A program made the position numbers and the translations under genes. From positions 300,014 through 364,013 of the forward strand of contig CABVRX010000002.1 of NCBI GenBank assembly GCA_902500825.1: 64,000 nt of DNA. Direction: 5' to 3'. This document shows, piece by piece, positions 9,254 through 17,454 of this stretch. Origin of the DNA: an uncultured Nitrospira sp. (GTDB lineage Bacteria; Nitrospirota; Nitrospiria; Nitrospirales; Nitrospiraceae). The notes beneath the pieces are model-generated. The model saw only the letters and a list, made by a program, of their open reading frames with translations, was not told the origin of the DNA and made no database searches. Positions within the stretch are counted from its first letter, which is position 1. The number at the start of each line of letters is the position of its first letter.

Positions 9254-9742
9254 ATGACGACGCGCCCTCATCAGGCCGGCCTCGCCGTGATTGCCCTGTT
9301 CAAGCTCGTGAAAGGGGTACTCTTGCTCCTTGTTGGGTTGGGCCTGCTCAAATTGATGCATGCAGACATTGCGACGCTGTTCTCCCTGCTGCTTGAAACA
9401 CTTCATCTGAATGCCGATTCTCGGATCATTCATGCACTGGTTCTGAAAGTGGATGCCTTGCAACCGCACAGCGTCCTAATGGCTGGGCTTGTCAGTCTGG
9501 GCTATGCGGGGATGTTGTTGCTGGAAGGCGTGGGGCTTTGGCTGGAACGCTCCTGGGCCGCGTATCTGACGGTCATCTCGACGAGTCTGCTACTCCCCTT
9601 TGAACTCTATGAAGTGATCGATCGGGTGTCGCTGCTTCGAGTCGGTGTGCTGATGTTGAATCTGGTCATTGTGCTCTATCTTATCGTCCAATTAAAGCAG
9701 CATACCTTGCGCTCACGGGTGTCTGTCCCAAGACAGCTCTGA
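9254..9742 (+). CDS. DUF2127 family integral membrane protein
   Basis: A 162-residue protein with four predicted membrane helices: about residues 9-33 (VIALFKLVKGVLLLLVGLGLL), 74-95, 100-120 and 128-147. The pattern AxxxLFKLxKGxLLL at the N-terminus, the LEGVGLWLERSWAAYLTV segment and the PFELYEV motif match the DUF2127 family. The family's biochemical function is unknown. The ATG has no strong ribosome-binding site. The gene is divergent from nupC and convergent with cydB, so it is transcribed on its own. Confidence 0.75.
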   Translation: MTTRPHQAGLAVIALFKLVKGVLLLLVGLGLLKLMHADIATLFSLLLETLHLNADSRIIHALVLKVDALQPHSVLMAGLVSLGYAGMLLLEGVGLWLERSWAAYLTVISTSLLLPFELYEVIDRVSLLRVGVLMLNLVIVLYLIVQLKQHTLRSRVSVPRQL

Positions 9743-9914
9743 TTCATCGTGACGGCGCAAGCAGATCGAACTGATAACAAATGATCGGCAACAGGTGAGG
9801 GGGAATTGACTGGTCTCGTACAAATGGAGCTCACCTGGCGCACCTACTTGACGTTCCACCTCAACGGCCAGTGTCGCCTTTGCCCCATCCATGGTATCGG
9901 TGGCCAGCTATGGA

Positions 9915-10955
9915 TCAGTGCGCGTCATCTGACCGCGTTTTCCCCCAGAAGAGAGAATAGACATAACTCTGGTAAGCCACAACAAGCAGGAGGCCGACCC
10001 CGAACCAGGCAAACCCGATTGTTAATCCATAGGAATCGGTGGCTGCGTTAAACACCGTGAGGCTGAGCGCCGGATCAGTGGTTGAAACTAAGATGTAGGG
10101 ATACATGCCGAACATGACGCTGGCGAGCATCAGCAAAATAAATGCGCTGGAGGTCAGAAAGGCGGCGGTGTCACGCCGTCGATGCCGAAGGTACAGACTG
10201 GATCCGAGCGCGAATATGCCGCTCAATGGAACCAGATATTCCATCGGATGACCGGCGAAATTGAGACGCAAGCTTGGCTGGACGAACGGGACGGCAGTCA
10301 CAGTAAGCGCTGTGCACCCAGCCGAACCCCACCCCATGACGCAGGCGGTCGAGACGGCCCGCTGATACAGGGCGCCTGCTGTTTTCATGGCGAGATAATT
10401 TGCTCCGTGGAAGGCGAGGATCGACACAGTCGTTAGCCCCAGCAGCACCGTGAACCAGTCCAGGATGCCCGGTTCCGGTCCTGGCTGAAAGTCTGTCCAA
10501 AACGGGACGAAGAAATACCCGTCACGGTTTAAGGGCACACCACGAATCAGATTGCCCAGCGCGGCGCCAAAGACAAACGCCAAGAGCAAACTGGCCGTCG
10601 TAAAGGCCGTATCCCAGGCCTGTTTCCACAGCGCATGATCCACGTGCGATCGCAATTCCAGCGCGAGGCCGCGAAAGATCAGGAGCCACAGCACAAGGAT
10701 CAGCGCCAAATAGAACCCGCTGAATCCGGCGGCGTAGGCCCTAGGATAGGCAAAGAAGAGGACAGCGCCGGCGGCGATCAACCAGACTTCGTTCGCGTTC
10801 CACAGCGGTCCGATAGAGGCGAGCACTGTCCGGTGTTCCGCTTCGCTCCGGACGACAAACGGATAGACCATGCCGACACCAAAATCGAATCCGTCCAGGA
10901 CAATGAAGATGGCGAGCATCAGTGTGACAACGGCGAACCACAGTGTTTCCATCAA
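9915..10955 (-). CDS. cydB: Cytochrome bd quinol oxidase subunit II
   Basis: Second membrane subunit of the bd-type quinol oxidase, which stabilises the haem core and helps form the oxygen channel. The 346-residue protein starts METLWFAVVTLMLAIFIVLDGFDFG, the conserved CydB opening with the GFDFG motif. It then has WNANEVWLIAAGAVLFFAYP, another strong CydB signature, and about eight membrane helices. cydA lies 12 bases upstream on the same strand, so the two form an operon. No separate cydX, cydC or cydD is visible nearby. Confidence 0.96.
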   Translation of the reverse strand: MMETLWFAVVTLMLAIFIVLDGFDFGVGMVYPFVVRSEAEHRTVLASIGPLWNANEVWLIAAGAVLFFAYPRAYAAGFSGFYLALILVLWLLIFRGLALELRSHVDHALWKQAWDTAFTTASLLLAFVFGAALGNLIRGVPLNRDGYFFVPFWTDFQPGPEPGILDWFTVLLGLTTVSILAFHGANYLAMKTAGALYQRAVSTACVMGWGSAGCTALTVTAVPFVQPSLRLNFAGHPMEYLVPLSGIFALGSSLYLRHRRRDTAAFLTSSAFILLMLASVMFGMYPYILVSTTDPALSLTVFNAATDSYGLTIGFAWFGVGLLLVVAYQSYVYSLFWGKTRSDDAH

Positions 10956-10967
10956 CAGCTCATTCGT

Positions 10968-12311
10968 TCATGCATGAGACACCGCTTGTGGGCTGATCGA
11001 GCCGGGTCCGCGTCGAATTTTTTTTCCGAGAAGAAACACAAACAGCAGACCGAGCAGCAGATACAGCCCCAAGAATCCGATGAGGGTAAACAGGGCATTC
11101 CCCGAATGAACAAGCGGAGATGTGCCATCAGCGGTGCGCAACAAGCCGTAGACGAGCCAAGGCTGCCGTCCCAGCTCGGCGGTCATCCAGCCGGCCGATG
11201 TGGCAATGTAGGGGAATGGCACCGAGAGCATGAGTAACCACAACAGCCACTTCATGTTGAACAACCGGCCACGCCACAGCGAGAGCAAGGCCAGGCCAAA
11301 GATGGCGGCGAAGATGGTTCCTAATCCGGCCATGATGTGATAGGCGTAGTAGAGGAGTGGAAGATTATCCGGCCACTCGTCGCGAGGAAACGCGTCGAGC
11401 CCCTTCACCTTGGCGTAGAGGTCTTTGTACACGAGAAAGCTGAGCGCGTTAGGGATCTCAATCGGGTTGTCGATGGTCATCGTTTCAAGATTGGGTTGTC
11501 CCACCAGATAGAGACCGGCTCCTCTCTCCGTCGTGAAGAGCCCCTCAAATGCCGCCCCCTTGACAGGTTGATGTTCGAAGACTTGTTTGGCGTTGCCGTG
11601 TCCCGTGGGGAAAATCATCAGTGCAGACGCGATCGCGCCGGCGACAACCCCGGTCCGCAGGAAGGTCTTCGCATGCGGCAGATATTGACCGGACAACAGA
11701 TAGTACGCGCCCACCGCTGCGATCATACAGGACGCCGTGACGACCGCCGCCGTCATGTTATGGGTGAATTGCCAGAACAGCCAAGGATTCGTGAGTAGTT
11801 CGCTCAGACTATCGACGAATACCCGACCATCCTCTCCCACATGATATGCGACGGGATGCTGCATCCAGGCATTCGTCGCCAGGATGAAGTAGCCGGACAG
11901 CCACGAACCCACAAAGAGCATCAGAGCGGCAACCCATTGCATCCGACGACTGAATCGTTTCCTGAACAGCAGGATACCGAGAAACGATGATTCCAAGAAA
12001 AATGCAAAGACTCCTTCCATGGCAAGGGTTTGGCCGATCACCCCACCCGCGAAGTTGGAAAATCTTGCCCAGTTGGTCCCAAATTGAAATTCGAGTGGGA
12101 TACCGGTGACGACGCCGAAGCCGAAGTTTAAGGCAAAGATGCCTGTCCAAAAATCCGAGACTTGCTGATAGTGTTCGTCATCGGTGACAAGCGCCCGGCT
12201 GCGCAAGTACAGTAGCAGTAACGCCAGCCCCATCGTCAATTGAGGAAAAAGGTAGTGGAACGTCGCGGTGAATGCGAACTGGAGCCGGTCGTACAGTAGT
12301 GCGCTTGTCAT
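10968..12311 (-). CDS. cydA: Cytochrome bd quinol oxidase subunit I
   Basis: Haem-bearing subunit of the bd quinol oxidase, which reduces O2 to water with electrons from quinol at high oxygen affinity without pumping protons. The 447-residue protein has the expected haem ligands: His in TFHYLFPQLTMGLA near the N-terminus (haem b595) and His in FWQFTHNMTA (haem b558, about residue 183). It also has the GRQPWLVYG motif and the quinol-binding loop between helices 6 and 7. The length suggests the short Q-loop form. The start ATG lies in GTCATGACAAGC with only a weak ribosome-binding site. The divergent gene is gltP, 313 bp away. Confidence 0.96.
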   Translation of the reverse strand: MTSALLYDRLQFAFTATFHYLFPQLTMGLALLLLYLRSRALVTDDEHYQQVSDFWTGIFALNFGFGVVTGIPLEFQFGTNWARFSNFAGGVIGQTLAMEGVFAFFLESSFLGILLFRKRFSRRMQWVAALMLFVGSWLSGYFILATNAWMQHPVAYHVGEDGRVFVDSLSELLTNPWLFWQFTHNMTAAVVTASCMIAAVGAYYLLSGQYLPHAKTFLRTGVVAGAIASALMIFPTGHGNAKQVFEHQPVKGAAFEGLFTTERGAGLYLVGQPNLETMTIDNPIEIPNALSFLVYKDLYAKVKGLDAFPRDEWPDNLPLLYYAYHIMAGLGTIFAAIFGLALLSLWRGRLFNMKWLLWLLMLSVPFPYIATSAGWMTAELGRQPWLVYGLLRTADGTSPLVHSGNALFTLIGFLGLYLLLGLLFVFLLGKKIRRGPGSISPQAVSHA

Positions 12312-12624
12312 GACATTTTCTCAAGTCCTACAAACCAAGACGAACCGGTCTCAGGTCATCCAACACGCGAACAATGGAATCGGGATATCCCAAACCGAAA
12401 AAGGCATCGCGAATCTTTTGTGTGACTGATTCGTTACCATACAAGATGCGTGACACGAGTGCCAGTGATCCTCGCGTATGCCTTCCACGAGTAGGCCGAC
12501 TGAGTCGCACAAGGCAGCCATCTTCTCACACATTCCTCCGACTCATCCGTAGCCCTCTTCGTGGTACAGTCGCTGATCTCGTTTCGCCCCGCGACAATGA
12601 GTAAAGGAATGGGAATTCCAGTAA
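12312..12624. other. Divergent intergenic region between cydA and the symporter gene
   Basis: These 313 bases separate divergently transcribed cydA and the symporter gene and presumably hold both promoters. Short open frames exist on both strands but none has a recognisable product or a good ribosome-binding site. I see no clear sigma70 promoter, FNR box or hairpin in it. Confidence 0.5.
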
Positions 12625-13929
12625 GTGGATAACCAGGCTTTGGAAGAAGCGACAACCACCACATCGACAACCGGCCTAATCGCCCGATGGCAACGCATCC
12701 CGCTCTACGCGCGCATCATGATTGCCCTGGTTCTCGGCGTGATGACAGGACTGATACTGGGCAGCGAGGCGGCGGTTTTGGCATTACCGGGGAAACTCGT
12801 ACTGCGTCTCTTGGGTGCGCTCGCGCCGCCGCTAATTCTTGCAGCGATCGTGCACACGTTCATGACGACGAAACTCGGCGGTCCGCTTGCGATGCGGCTA
12901 CCACGATTATTGCTGCTGAACACATTGGTCGCAATCCTTGTCGGCCTGACTGTCGCCAATGTGATTCAACCGGGGCAAGGGGCAGGACTCACGCCGCCAG
13001 CTTTGCACGAGGAAGCGACGAAGGCGGCCAATCCTCTTGTCACCTTTCTTGAGAATGTGCCCAAGAGTCTGCTGGGGCCGCTCAGTGACGATGGGAAGGT
13101 GATCGGCGTGATTTTCATTGCTGTAGCTTTTGGGATGGCTTTGCGCAAGGAACGTGAACGGCCTCTTGGAACAGTTGGACATCTCGTCGAACTTCTCCTG
13201 GAATCGCTGATCAAGATTTTGCACTGGATCATCGCACTCGTGCCGTTTGCCGTTTTCGGCATTGTCGCGAGCATCGTGGGGACGGAGGGGTTTGCTCCCT
13301 TCAAAGCGCTTGGGATTTTTGTACTGAGCGTGCTGCTCGCGCTTGCGATTCAGGCAGGGTATTACCTTGTTCGGATCCGATTCGGTTCGTGGGTGCGCCC
13401 GGGTGAGCTACTGCGCGACGGGCGCGACGCGCTGGTCATGGCGTTCTCCACGGCTAGTTCGACGGCCACAATGCCGGTGACGTACGCCGCGCTCAAGGAT
13501 CGTGTCGGGCTGCGTGAACAGTCCGCCAGCATGGGGGCGCTGGTCGGCGCGAATTTCAACAACGACGGCACGGCGCTGTACGAAGCGATGGCGGCCTTGT
13601 TCATTGCCCAAATGATCGGGATGGATCTGAGCCTTCAGCAGCAGATGATGGTTGTGCTCACGAGCATCATCGCATCCGTCGGTGCCGCCGGCATCCCTGA
13701 AGCGGGGCTGGTAACGATGACTATGGTCTTTACCGCCGTCGGCTTGCCGGTGCAATACATTCCTGTCTTGCTGACCGTCGATTGGTTTCTCGATCGCTGC
13801 CGTACTGCGATTAACGTCATGGGCGACATGAACGTCAGTTGTCTCTTGGATGGAAAACAGAACGGTGGAACCATGCACTCATTCGACGACGCTGAATTCA
13901 TAACGCGAGCTCGTCAGCGCGGCCAATAG
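12625..13929 (+). CDS. Dicarboxylate/amino acid:cation symporter (DAACS family, GltP/DctA-like)
   Basis: Inner-membrane symporter for C4-dicarboxylates or glutamate/aspartate driven by Na+ or H+. The 434-residue protein starts with GTG (MDNQALEE) and has a first helix at RIPLYARIMIALVLGVMTG. The family core motifs are present: the serine-rich AFSTASSTATMPVTY loop, the substrate/cation motif NFNNDGTALYEAMAALFIAQ (NMDGT in most relatives, NNDGT here), and the hairpin VVLTSIIASVGAAGIPEAG. RNCMGD-type residues near the C-terminus (RTAINVMGDMNV) bind substrate. The last 51 bases overlap the 3' end of ilvA on the opposite strand. Substrate preference cannot be read from the sequence. Confidence 0.92.
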   Translation: MDNQALEEATTTTSTTGLIARWQRIPLYARIMIALVLGVMTGLILGSEAAVLALPGKLVLRLLGALAPPLILAAIVHTFMTTKLGGPLAMRLPRLLLLNTLVAILVGLTVANVIQPGQGAGLTPPALHEEATKAANPLVTFLENVPKSLLGPLSDDGKVIGVIFIAVAFGMALRKERERPLGTVGHLVELLLESLIKILHWIIALVPFAVFGIVASIVGTEGFAPFKALGIFVLSVLLALAIQAGYYLVRIRFGSWVRPGELLRDGRDALVMAFSTASSTATMPVTYAALKDRVGLREQSASMGALVGANFNNDGTALYEAMAALFIAQMIGMDLSLQQQMMVVLTSIIASVGAAGIPEAGLVTMTMVFTAVGLPVQYIPVLLTVDWFLDRCRTAINVMGDMNVSCLLDGKQNGGTMHSFDDAEFITRARQRGQ

Positions 13930-15087
13930 ATCCGATGCGTGATCGCGCCCACGGGTTTCCATCGTGATGTCGATCGTGGCTTCGTTCAGGCTCACCCCGT
14001 AGTGGGCGCGGTTGTACGACGTCTCCACGATGTTGGCCTGGGCCTTGGCGATTACCGATGCCAGGCCTTCCAATGCGCCGGGATAGTCCGGAAGACGCAC
14101 TCGCAGACGCAGCCGTCTCCCGTCGAGAACCATGCCCTGCTCGATGATTCTCGCCAGCAGCGTGACATCAAGGTTGCCTCCGGACACCAGCACCGCGATG
14201 TTTTTCCCGCGATGGCCGGTTTTCGCTTGCAGAACGGCGGCAAGCGCAACGGCGCCGGCCCCCTCCGCCACCGTTTTCTCACCCTCCAGCAGCATCAGAA
14301 TCGCCTCCGCAATCTCGTCTTCCTCGACCGTGACGAGCCGATCGACATATTTGCAGGCCAACGGCAGTGTGCGCGCGCCCGCTTTTCGAACGGCGATCCC
14401 GTCGGCCAATGTGGACTTCGCCGGAAGATCGACGAGTTGCTGTTGTTGCAGAGCCGCTTGCATCGACGGCAGGCGACCTGTTTGAACGCCGATCACTTGT
14501 ACCGCAGGGTTTCGTTCCTTGACCGCACAGCCGACCCCGCCGATCAATCCGCCGCCGCCTACGGGCACAACGATCACATCCAGCGCGGGATTCTGCTTCA
14601 GAAGTTCCAACCCGATGGTCCCTTGTCCGGCGATGACGGCGTCGTCGTCGAAGGGATGAATAAACGCGGCCTTCCTCTGCATGCTCCGTTCCATGGCTGC
14701 CTCGCAGGCCTCGTCGTAATTATCCCCGTGCAACACGATATCCGAGCCGTAGGCGCGGGTCGCCGTCAACTTGATGAGCGGCGTCGAACGCGGCATCCAG
14801 ATTTGCACGGGGATGCCCCGCTGGGTCGCGTGATAGGCCACGCCCTGCCCATGGTTCCCTGCCGATGCCGCGATGACTCCCTGTCGCCGTTCGTCGTCCG
14901 TCATCGTCAGGATGCGGTTCAACGCGCCGCGTTCCTTGAATGATCCGGTCATCTGCAGATTTTCAAGTTTCAGGAAAATCGCGTTTCCGCTCAGCCGGGA
15001 CAGTGTTTTGGAGTGGACCAACGGCGATTCATAGATGGACGGACCGATGCGGGTTGCGGCTGCTTCGATCGATTCAAGATTGACCAT
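13879..15087 (-). CDS. ilvA: Threonine ammonia-lyase (threonine dehydratase) with C-terminal ACT domain
   Basis: PLP enzyme that deaminates threonine to 2-oxobutanoate, the first step to isoleucine. The 402-residue protein has the PLP lysine motif TGSFKERGALN, the serine-loop SAGNHGQGVAYH and the glycine-rich phosphate-binding loop VPVGGGGLIGG. The last 70 residues form an ACT domain (RLPDYPGALEGLASVI). It is shorter than E. coli IlvA, which has two ACT-like domains, and resembles the single-ACT family. An in-frame ATG lies further up at 15126, but GAGGGGAG eight bases before the ATG at 15087 decides the start. Upstream are a leader peptide with isoleucine codons and an intrinsic terminator, suggesting attenuation. 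The 3' end overlaps the convergent symporter gene by 51 bases. Confidence 0.93.
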   Translation of the reverse strand: MVNLESIEAAATRIGPSIYESPLVHSKTLSRLSGNAIFLKLENLQMTGSFKERGALNRILTMTDDERRQGVIAASAGNHGQGVAYHATQRGIPVQIWMPRSTPLIKLTATRAYGSDIVLHGDNYDEACEAAMERSMQRKAAFIHPFDDDAVIAGQGTIGLELLKQNPALDVIVVPVGGGGLIGGVGCAVKERNPAVQVIGVQTGRLPSMQAALQQQQLVDLPAKSTLADGIAVRKAGARTLPLACKYVDRLVTVEEDEIAEAILMLLEGEKTVAEGAGAVALAAVLQAKTGHRGKNIAVLVSGGNLDVTLLARIIEQGMVLDGRRLRLRVRLPDYPGALEGLASVIAKAQANIVETSYNRAHYGVSLNEATIDITMETRGRDHASDLLAALTSSRYEFSVVE

Positions 15088-15130
15088 GCTCCGTGCTCCC
15101 CTCTCGTGATTCCTCCCAGCTTGCAACGCA

Positions 15131-15166
15131 ATAAAAAACCCCTGGCGGAACCGAATCCGCCAGGGG
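15131..15166 (-). terminator. Intrinsic terminator in the ilvA leader (probable attenuator)
   Basis: Read on the minus strand this is a perfect 11-bp stem, CCCCTGGCGGA and TCCGCCAGGGG, with a 6-base loop, followed at once by TTTTTT. It lies about 44 bases before the ilvA start and downstream of a short leader reading frame, so transcription of ilvA from any promoter further upstream must read through it. That placement is typical of an attenuator. Confidence 0.85.
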
Positions 15167-15201
15167 CCGTTGCTCGCGTACGTTTCCAGTCGCAGGCAGG
15201 C

Positions 15202-15270
15202 TTAGGCGGAGCCGGCGATCATCATCGCCGCCGCCATGCTAATCCTGATGCTCTGCCGAACGATCATCAT
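15202..15270 (-). CDS. Putative 22-residue isoleucine-rich leader peptide of ilvA
   Basis: The frame reads MMIVRQSIRIS then MAAAMMIAGSA and stop: four isoleucines and one valine in 22 residues. It ends 36 bases before the attenuator stem. Its 3' part forms a hairpin (CGGCGA-loop-TCGCCG, 15213-15230). The TCCGCC at 15205-15210, in the last codons, is identical to the right arm of the terminator and could pair with its left arm instead. A ribosome stalled at isoleucine codons would therefore free an antiterminator. No strong ribosome-binding site precedes the ATG, so translation is unproven. Confidence 0.45.
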   Translation of the reverse strand: MMIVRQSIRISMAAAMMIAGSA

Positions 15271-15380
15271 TGTTGAGTGGATACCGAGTGTGCTTCTCTC
15301 ACGTGCAGCTTATACCATCAGGCCGTAGGCAGATCAAGAATTGATGAAGGCGGCAGGGGCACAGAAACTGTCTGCCGCGG

Positions 15381-15932
15381 CTACCGTGCACCGGTCTTTT
15401 GGTTGCGTTGATGGGTGAGGGCGGTCCGCAGCTTCTCTTCCTGCTCCTTGCTGAGCGACGTCTTAAGGATCATTCCTTCATATTGTGAAATTCTGGGTAA
15501 TACCTTGTCTTTGTCAACGCTACGAATCAACAGGAAGATCGCGGAGGTGCCCCGCTTGATCGTGCTGCCTAAGTCCTTGATGAAACTATCGGGGATCCCA
15601 TAGTCGCTCAACAAGCCATATTCGCTGGCGGCGGTGGACATAGCTCCTCCTCCTGCACCTCCGGCAATGCTACCCAACAAGCCCGCCAATGGATTCATGA
15701 AGAGCAGCCCCATCAGCCCTCCCCATAACACACCCAGCGCTACGCCATGCTTGGTGGCGCCTCCGAACACATCGACGCACTGTTTCAGATGCACTTTGCC
15801 GTTCATATCCCGGATAACGATCACGGCATCTTCGAGGTCCAAGACATATTCGCTTTCCATGGCTCGTAGCTCGTTCAATACTCGATCGGCTGTGCTTGAA
15901 TCTTTAAACGCGATACAGACAAGTTCACTCAT
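15381..15932 (-). CDS. DUF1269 family membrane-associated protein
   Basis: A 183-residue protein of the DUF1269 type. It has an N-terminal alpha/beta part (ELVCIAFKDSSTADRVLNEL, LEDAVIVIRDMNGKVHL). A glycine-rich hydrophobic hairpin follows (VALGVLWGGLMGLLFMNPLAGLLGSIAGGAGGGA) that likely enters the membrane. The C-terminal part has GIPDSFIKDLG and TSAIFLLIRSV. The biochemical function of the family is unknown. AGGAGAGG lies just before the ATG. It is followed on the same strand, 110 bases further, by the ilvA leader, and could be co-transcribed with it up to the attenuator. Confidence 0.8.
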   Translation of the reverse strand: MSELVCIAFKDSSTADRVLNELRAMESEYVLDLEDAVIVIRDMNGKVHLKQCVDVFGGATKHGVALGVLWGGLMGLLFMNPLAGLLGSIAGGAGGGAMSTAASEYGLLSDYGIPDSFIKDLGSTIKRGTSAIFLLIRSVDKDKVLPRISQYEGMILKTSLSKEQEEKLRTALTHQRNQKTGAR

Positions 15933-16143
15933 GATTCCTCTCCTTCAATGCTATGGATGCAGATACTTCTCGTGGTGATGGGTTGTCAATTTCATTATGC
16001 ATGCACTATTAGCAGCAAGATCGTCCGTAGAGCAAGATGACCGTGTAAGCCGATTCACTTGCGACTCGGCATCCCCCTTCTAGCCCCTTGTTTTTCCACA
16101 TTCTGTTCCCTTACTCTCGTCCCGCACTGTCGTTGGAGGTCCT

Positions 16144-16764
16144 ATGTTGCAAGCTGTTTCATTACGTTGCAGTCGCGGTGAACGGCGATTGTTCACCGAC
16201 CTCAACGTGAAGGTTGAGCGGGGAACAGTATTAGCCGTGGTGGGTGAAAACGGCAGCGGCAAGACCAGTCTCCTCCGTATCTTTTCCAGTTTATTGCCGC
16301 CAGAACAAGGCTCGGTGTTGTGGGAGGAGCAGGATATCCATCAACTCAAGGAGCTCTATTCTGGTCAACTGACATATATCGGGCACCTTAATGGGATTAA
16401 GGATGACCTTACGCCGCTGGAAAATCTGATGAGCGCGATGTCGCTTGCCGGAGAGCCTTGTTCTCACGACGGAGCAAAGGAGGCGTTGGAGGCGATCGGG
16501 CTGAAACGGCCCGTTCATCACCTGCCGTCCAAAGTGCTCTCTCAGGGGCAGAAGCGCCGGGTTGCCTTGGCAAGGCTGTGGCTCTCCACTCATCCCCTAT
16601 GGCTATTAGACGAGCCGTTTACGTCTCTCGATACGGCTGCTACGGCGGTGGTGACACAACGGTTGCTGACGCATCTGCAACGCGGGGGGCTGGCGGTCGT
16701 CGTGACACATCAGGAAGTCGCGCTTCCTGCCGAGACCGTGCAACGTCTGAGGTTGACGGGATGA
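16144..16764 (+). CDS. ccmA: Haem exporter ATP-binding protein CcmA
   Basis: ATPase of the CcmABCD complex of cytochrome c maturation System I; ATP hydrolysis releases holo-CcmE for haem delivery. The 206-residue protein has Walker A (VVGENGSGKTSLL), the ABC signature LSQGQKRRVALARL and Walker B (PLWLLDEPFTSLD), with the switch histidine in VVVTHQE. GTTGGAGG lies upstream of the ATG. It is the first gene of ccmABCDEFGHI; its stop overlaps the ccmB start as ATGA. Confidence 0.96.
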   Translation: MLQAVSLRCSRGERRLFTDLNVKVERGTVLAVVGENGSGKTSLLRIFSSLLPPEQGSVLWEEQDIHQLKELYSGQLTYIGHLNGIKDDLTPLENLMSAMSLAGEPCSHDGAKEALEAIGLKRPVHHLPSKVLSQGQKRRVALARLWLSTHPLWLLDEPFTSLDTAATAVVTQRLLTHLQRGGLAVVVTHQEVALPAETVQRLRLTG

Positions 16765-17444
16765 GTGGCTCCAGCATGTGGGAGGCGGTTAGTGGAATCA
16801 TCCGGCGCGATCTGTTGTTGGCGATGCGGCGCCGTTCGGACGCCGCGATGTCGGTCTTCTTTCTCGTGATTGTGGCCAGCCTCTTTCCTTTGGGGGTCGG
16901 ACCGGAGCCGGCAGTGCTGCGGACTATCGGTCCTGGGGTGTTGTGGGTGGCGGCCTTGTTGGCCTGCCTGTTGTCGCTCTCACGCGTGTTCACTGCAGAT
17001 TATCTGGACGGTGTGCTTGAGCAGATGGTCCTGATTCCTCAACCACTTGCGGTATTGGTAGTCGGAAAGGTCCTCGCCCATTGGCTGATCTCCGGGTTAC
17101 CGGTCGTGCTGCTTTCGCCGCTGCTCGGGCTCCAATTCGGTTTAAGCGGAGAATCCCTGGGAGTACTGGTGATGTCGCTCTTGCTTGGGACGCCCACGTT
17201 GAGTATGATTGGTGCGATCGGCGCCGCGTTGGTCCTTGGCGTGCGGGGGAGTGGTCTACTGGTTGCCCTCCTGGTGCTTCCACTCTACGTTCCAATATTG
17301 ATCTTTGGGGCCGGCGCCGTCACCAGCAGCATGGCTGGAATCGGTGGGGAAGCAAATCTGTCGTTGCTTGGGGCCTGTCTGGTGCTGTCTCTTTTTCTGG
17401 CGCCCTGGGCTACGGCAGCGGCGTTGCGTATTGCGTTGGAATAA
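16761..17444 (+). CDS. ccmB: Haem exporter permease CcmB
   Basis: Membrane subunit paired with CcmA. The 227-residue protein has six predicted helices and the typical CcmB features: an N-terminal RRDLLLAMRRRSDAAMSVFFLVIV, the PLGVGPEP loop, ADYLDGVLEQMVL and a C-terminal LAPWATAAALRIALE. The frame stays open upstream to 16458, but that part overlaps ccmA out of frame. The ATG at 16761 overlaps the ccmA stop and gives the normal family length. Confidence 0.95.
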   Translation: MSGSSMWEAVSGIIRRDLLLAMRRRSDAAMSVFFLVIVASLFPLGVGPEPAVLRTIGPGVLWVAALLACLLSLSRVFTADYLDGVLEQMVLIPQPLAVLVVGKVLAHWLISGLPVVLLSPLLGLQFGLSGESLGVLVMSLLLGTPTLSMIGAIGAALVLGVRGSGLLVALLVLPLYVPILIFGAGAVTSSMAGIGGEANLSLLGACLVLSLFLAPWATAAALRIALE

Positions 17445-17454
17445 GAAGCCTTTC

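Noticed and set aside
10635..11237. Plus-strand frame (200 residues) across the cydB-cydA junction
   Set aside because: Antisense to two certain genes, with a highly charged low-complexity product and no ribosome-binding site.
13939..14943. Long plus-strand frame (334 residues) opposite ilvA
   Set aside because: It lies wholly antisense to ilvA, whose motifs are clear. The product is His/Arg/Gln-rich, as frames opposite GC-rich genes are, and matches no family.
16458..16760. Upstream extension of the ccmB frame
   Set aside because: It overlaps ccmA out of frame; the ATG overlapping the ccmA stop gives the normal CcmB length and motifs.
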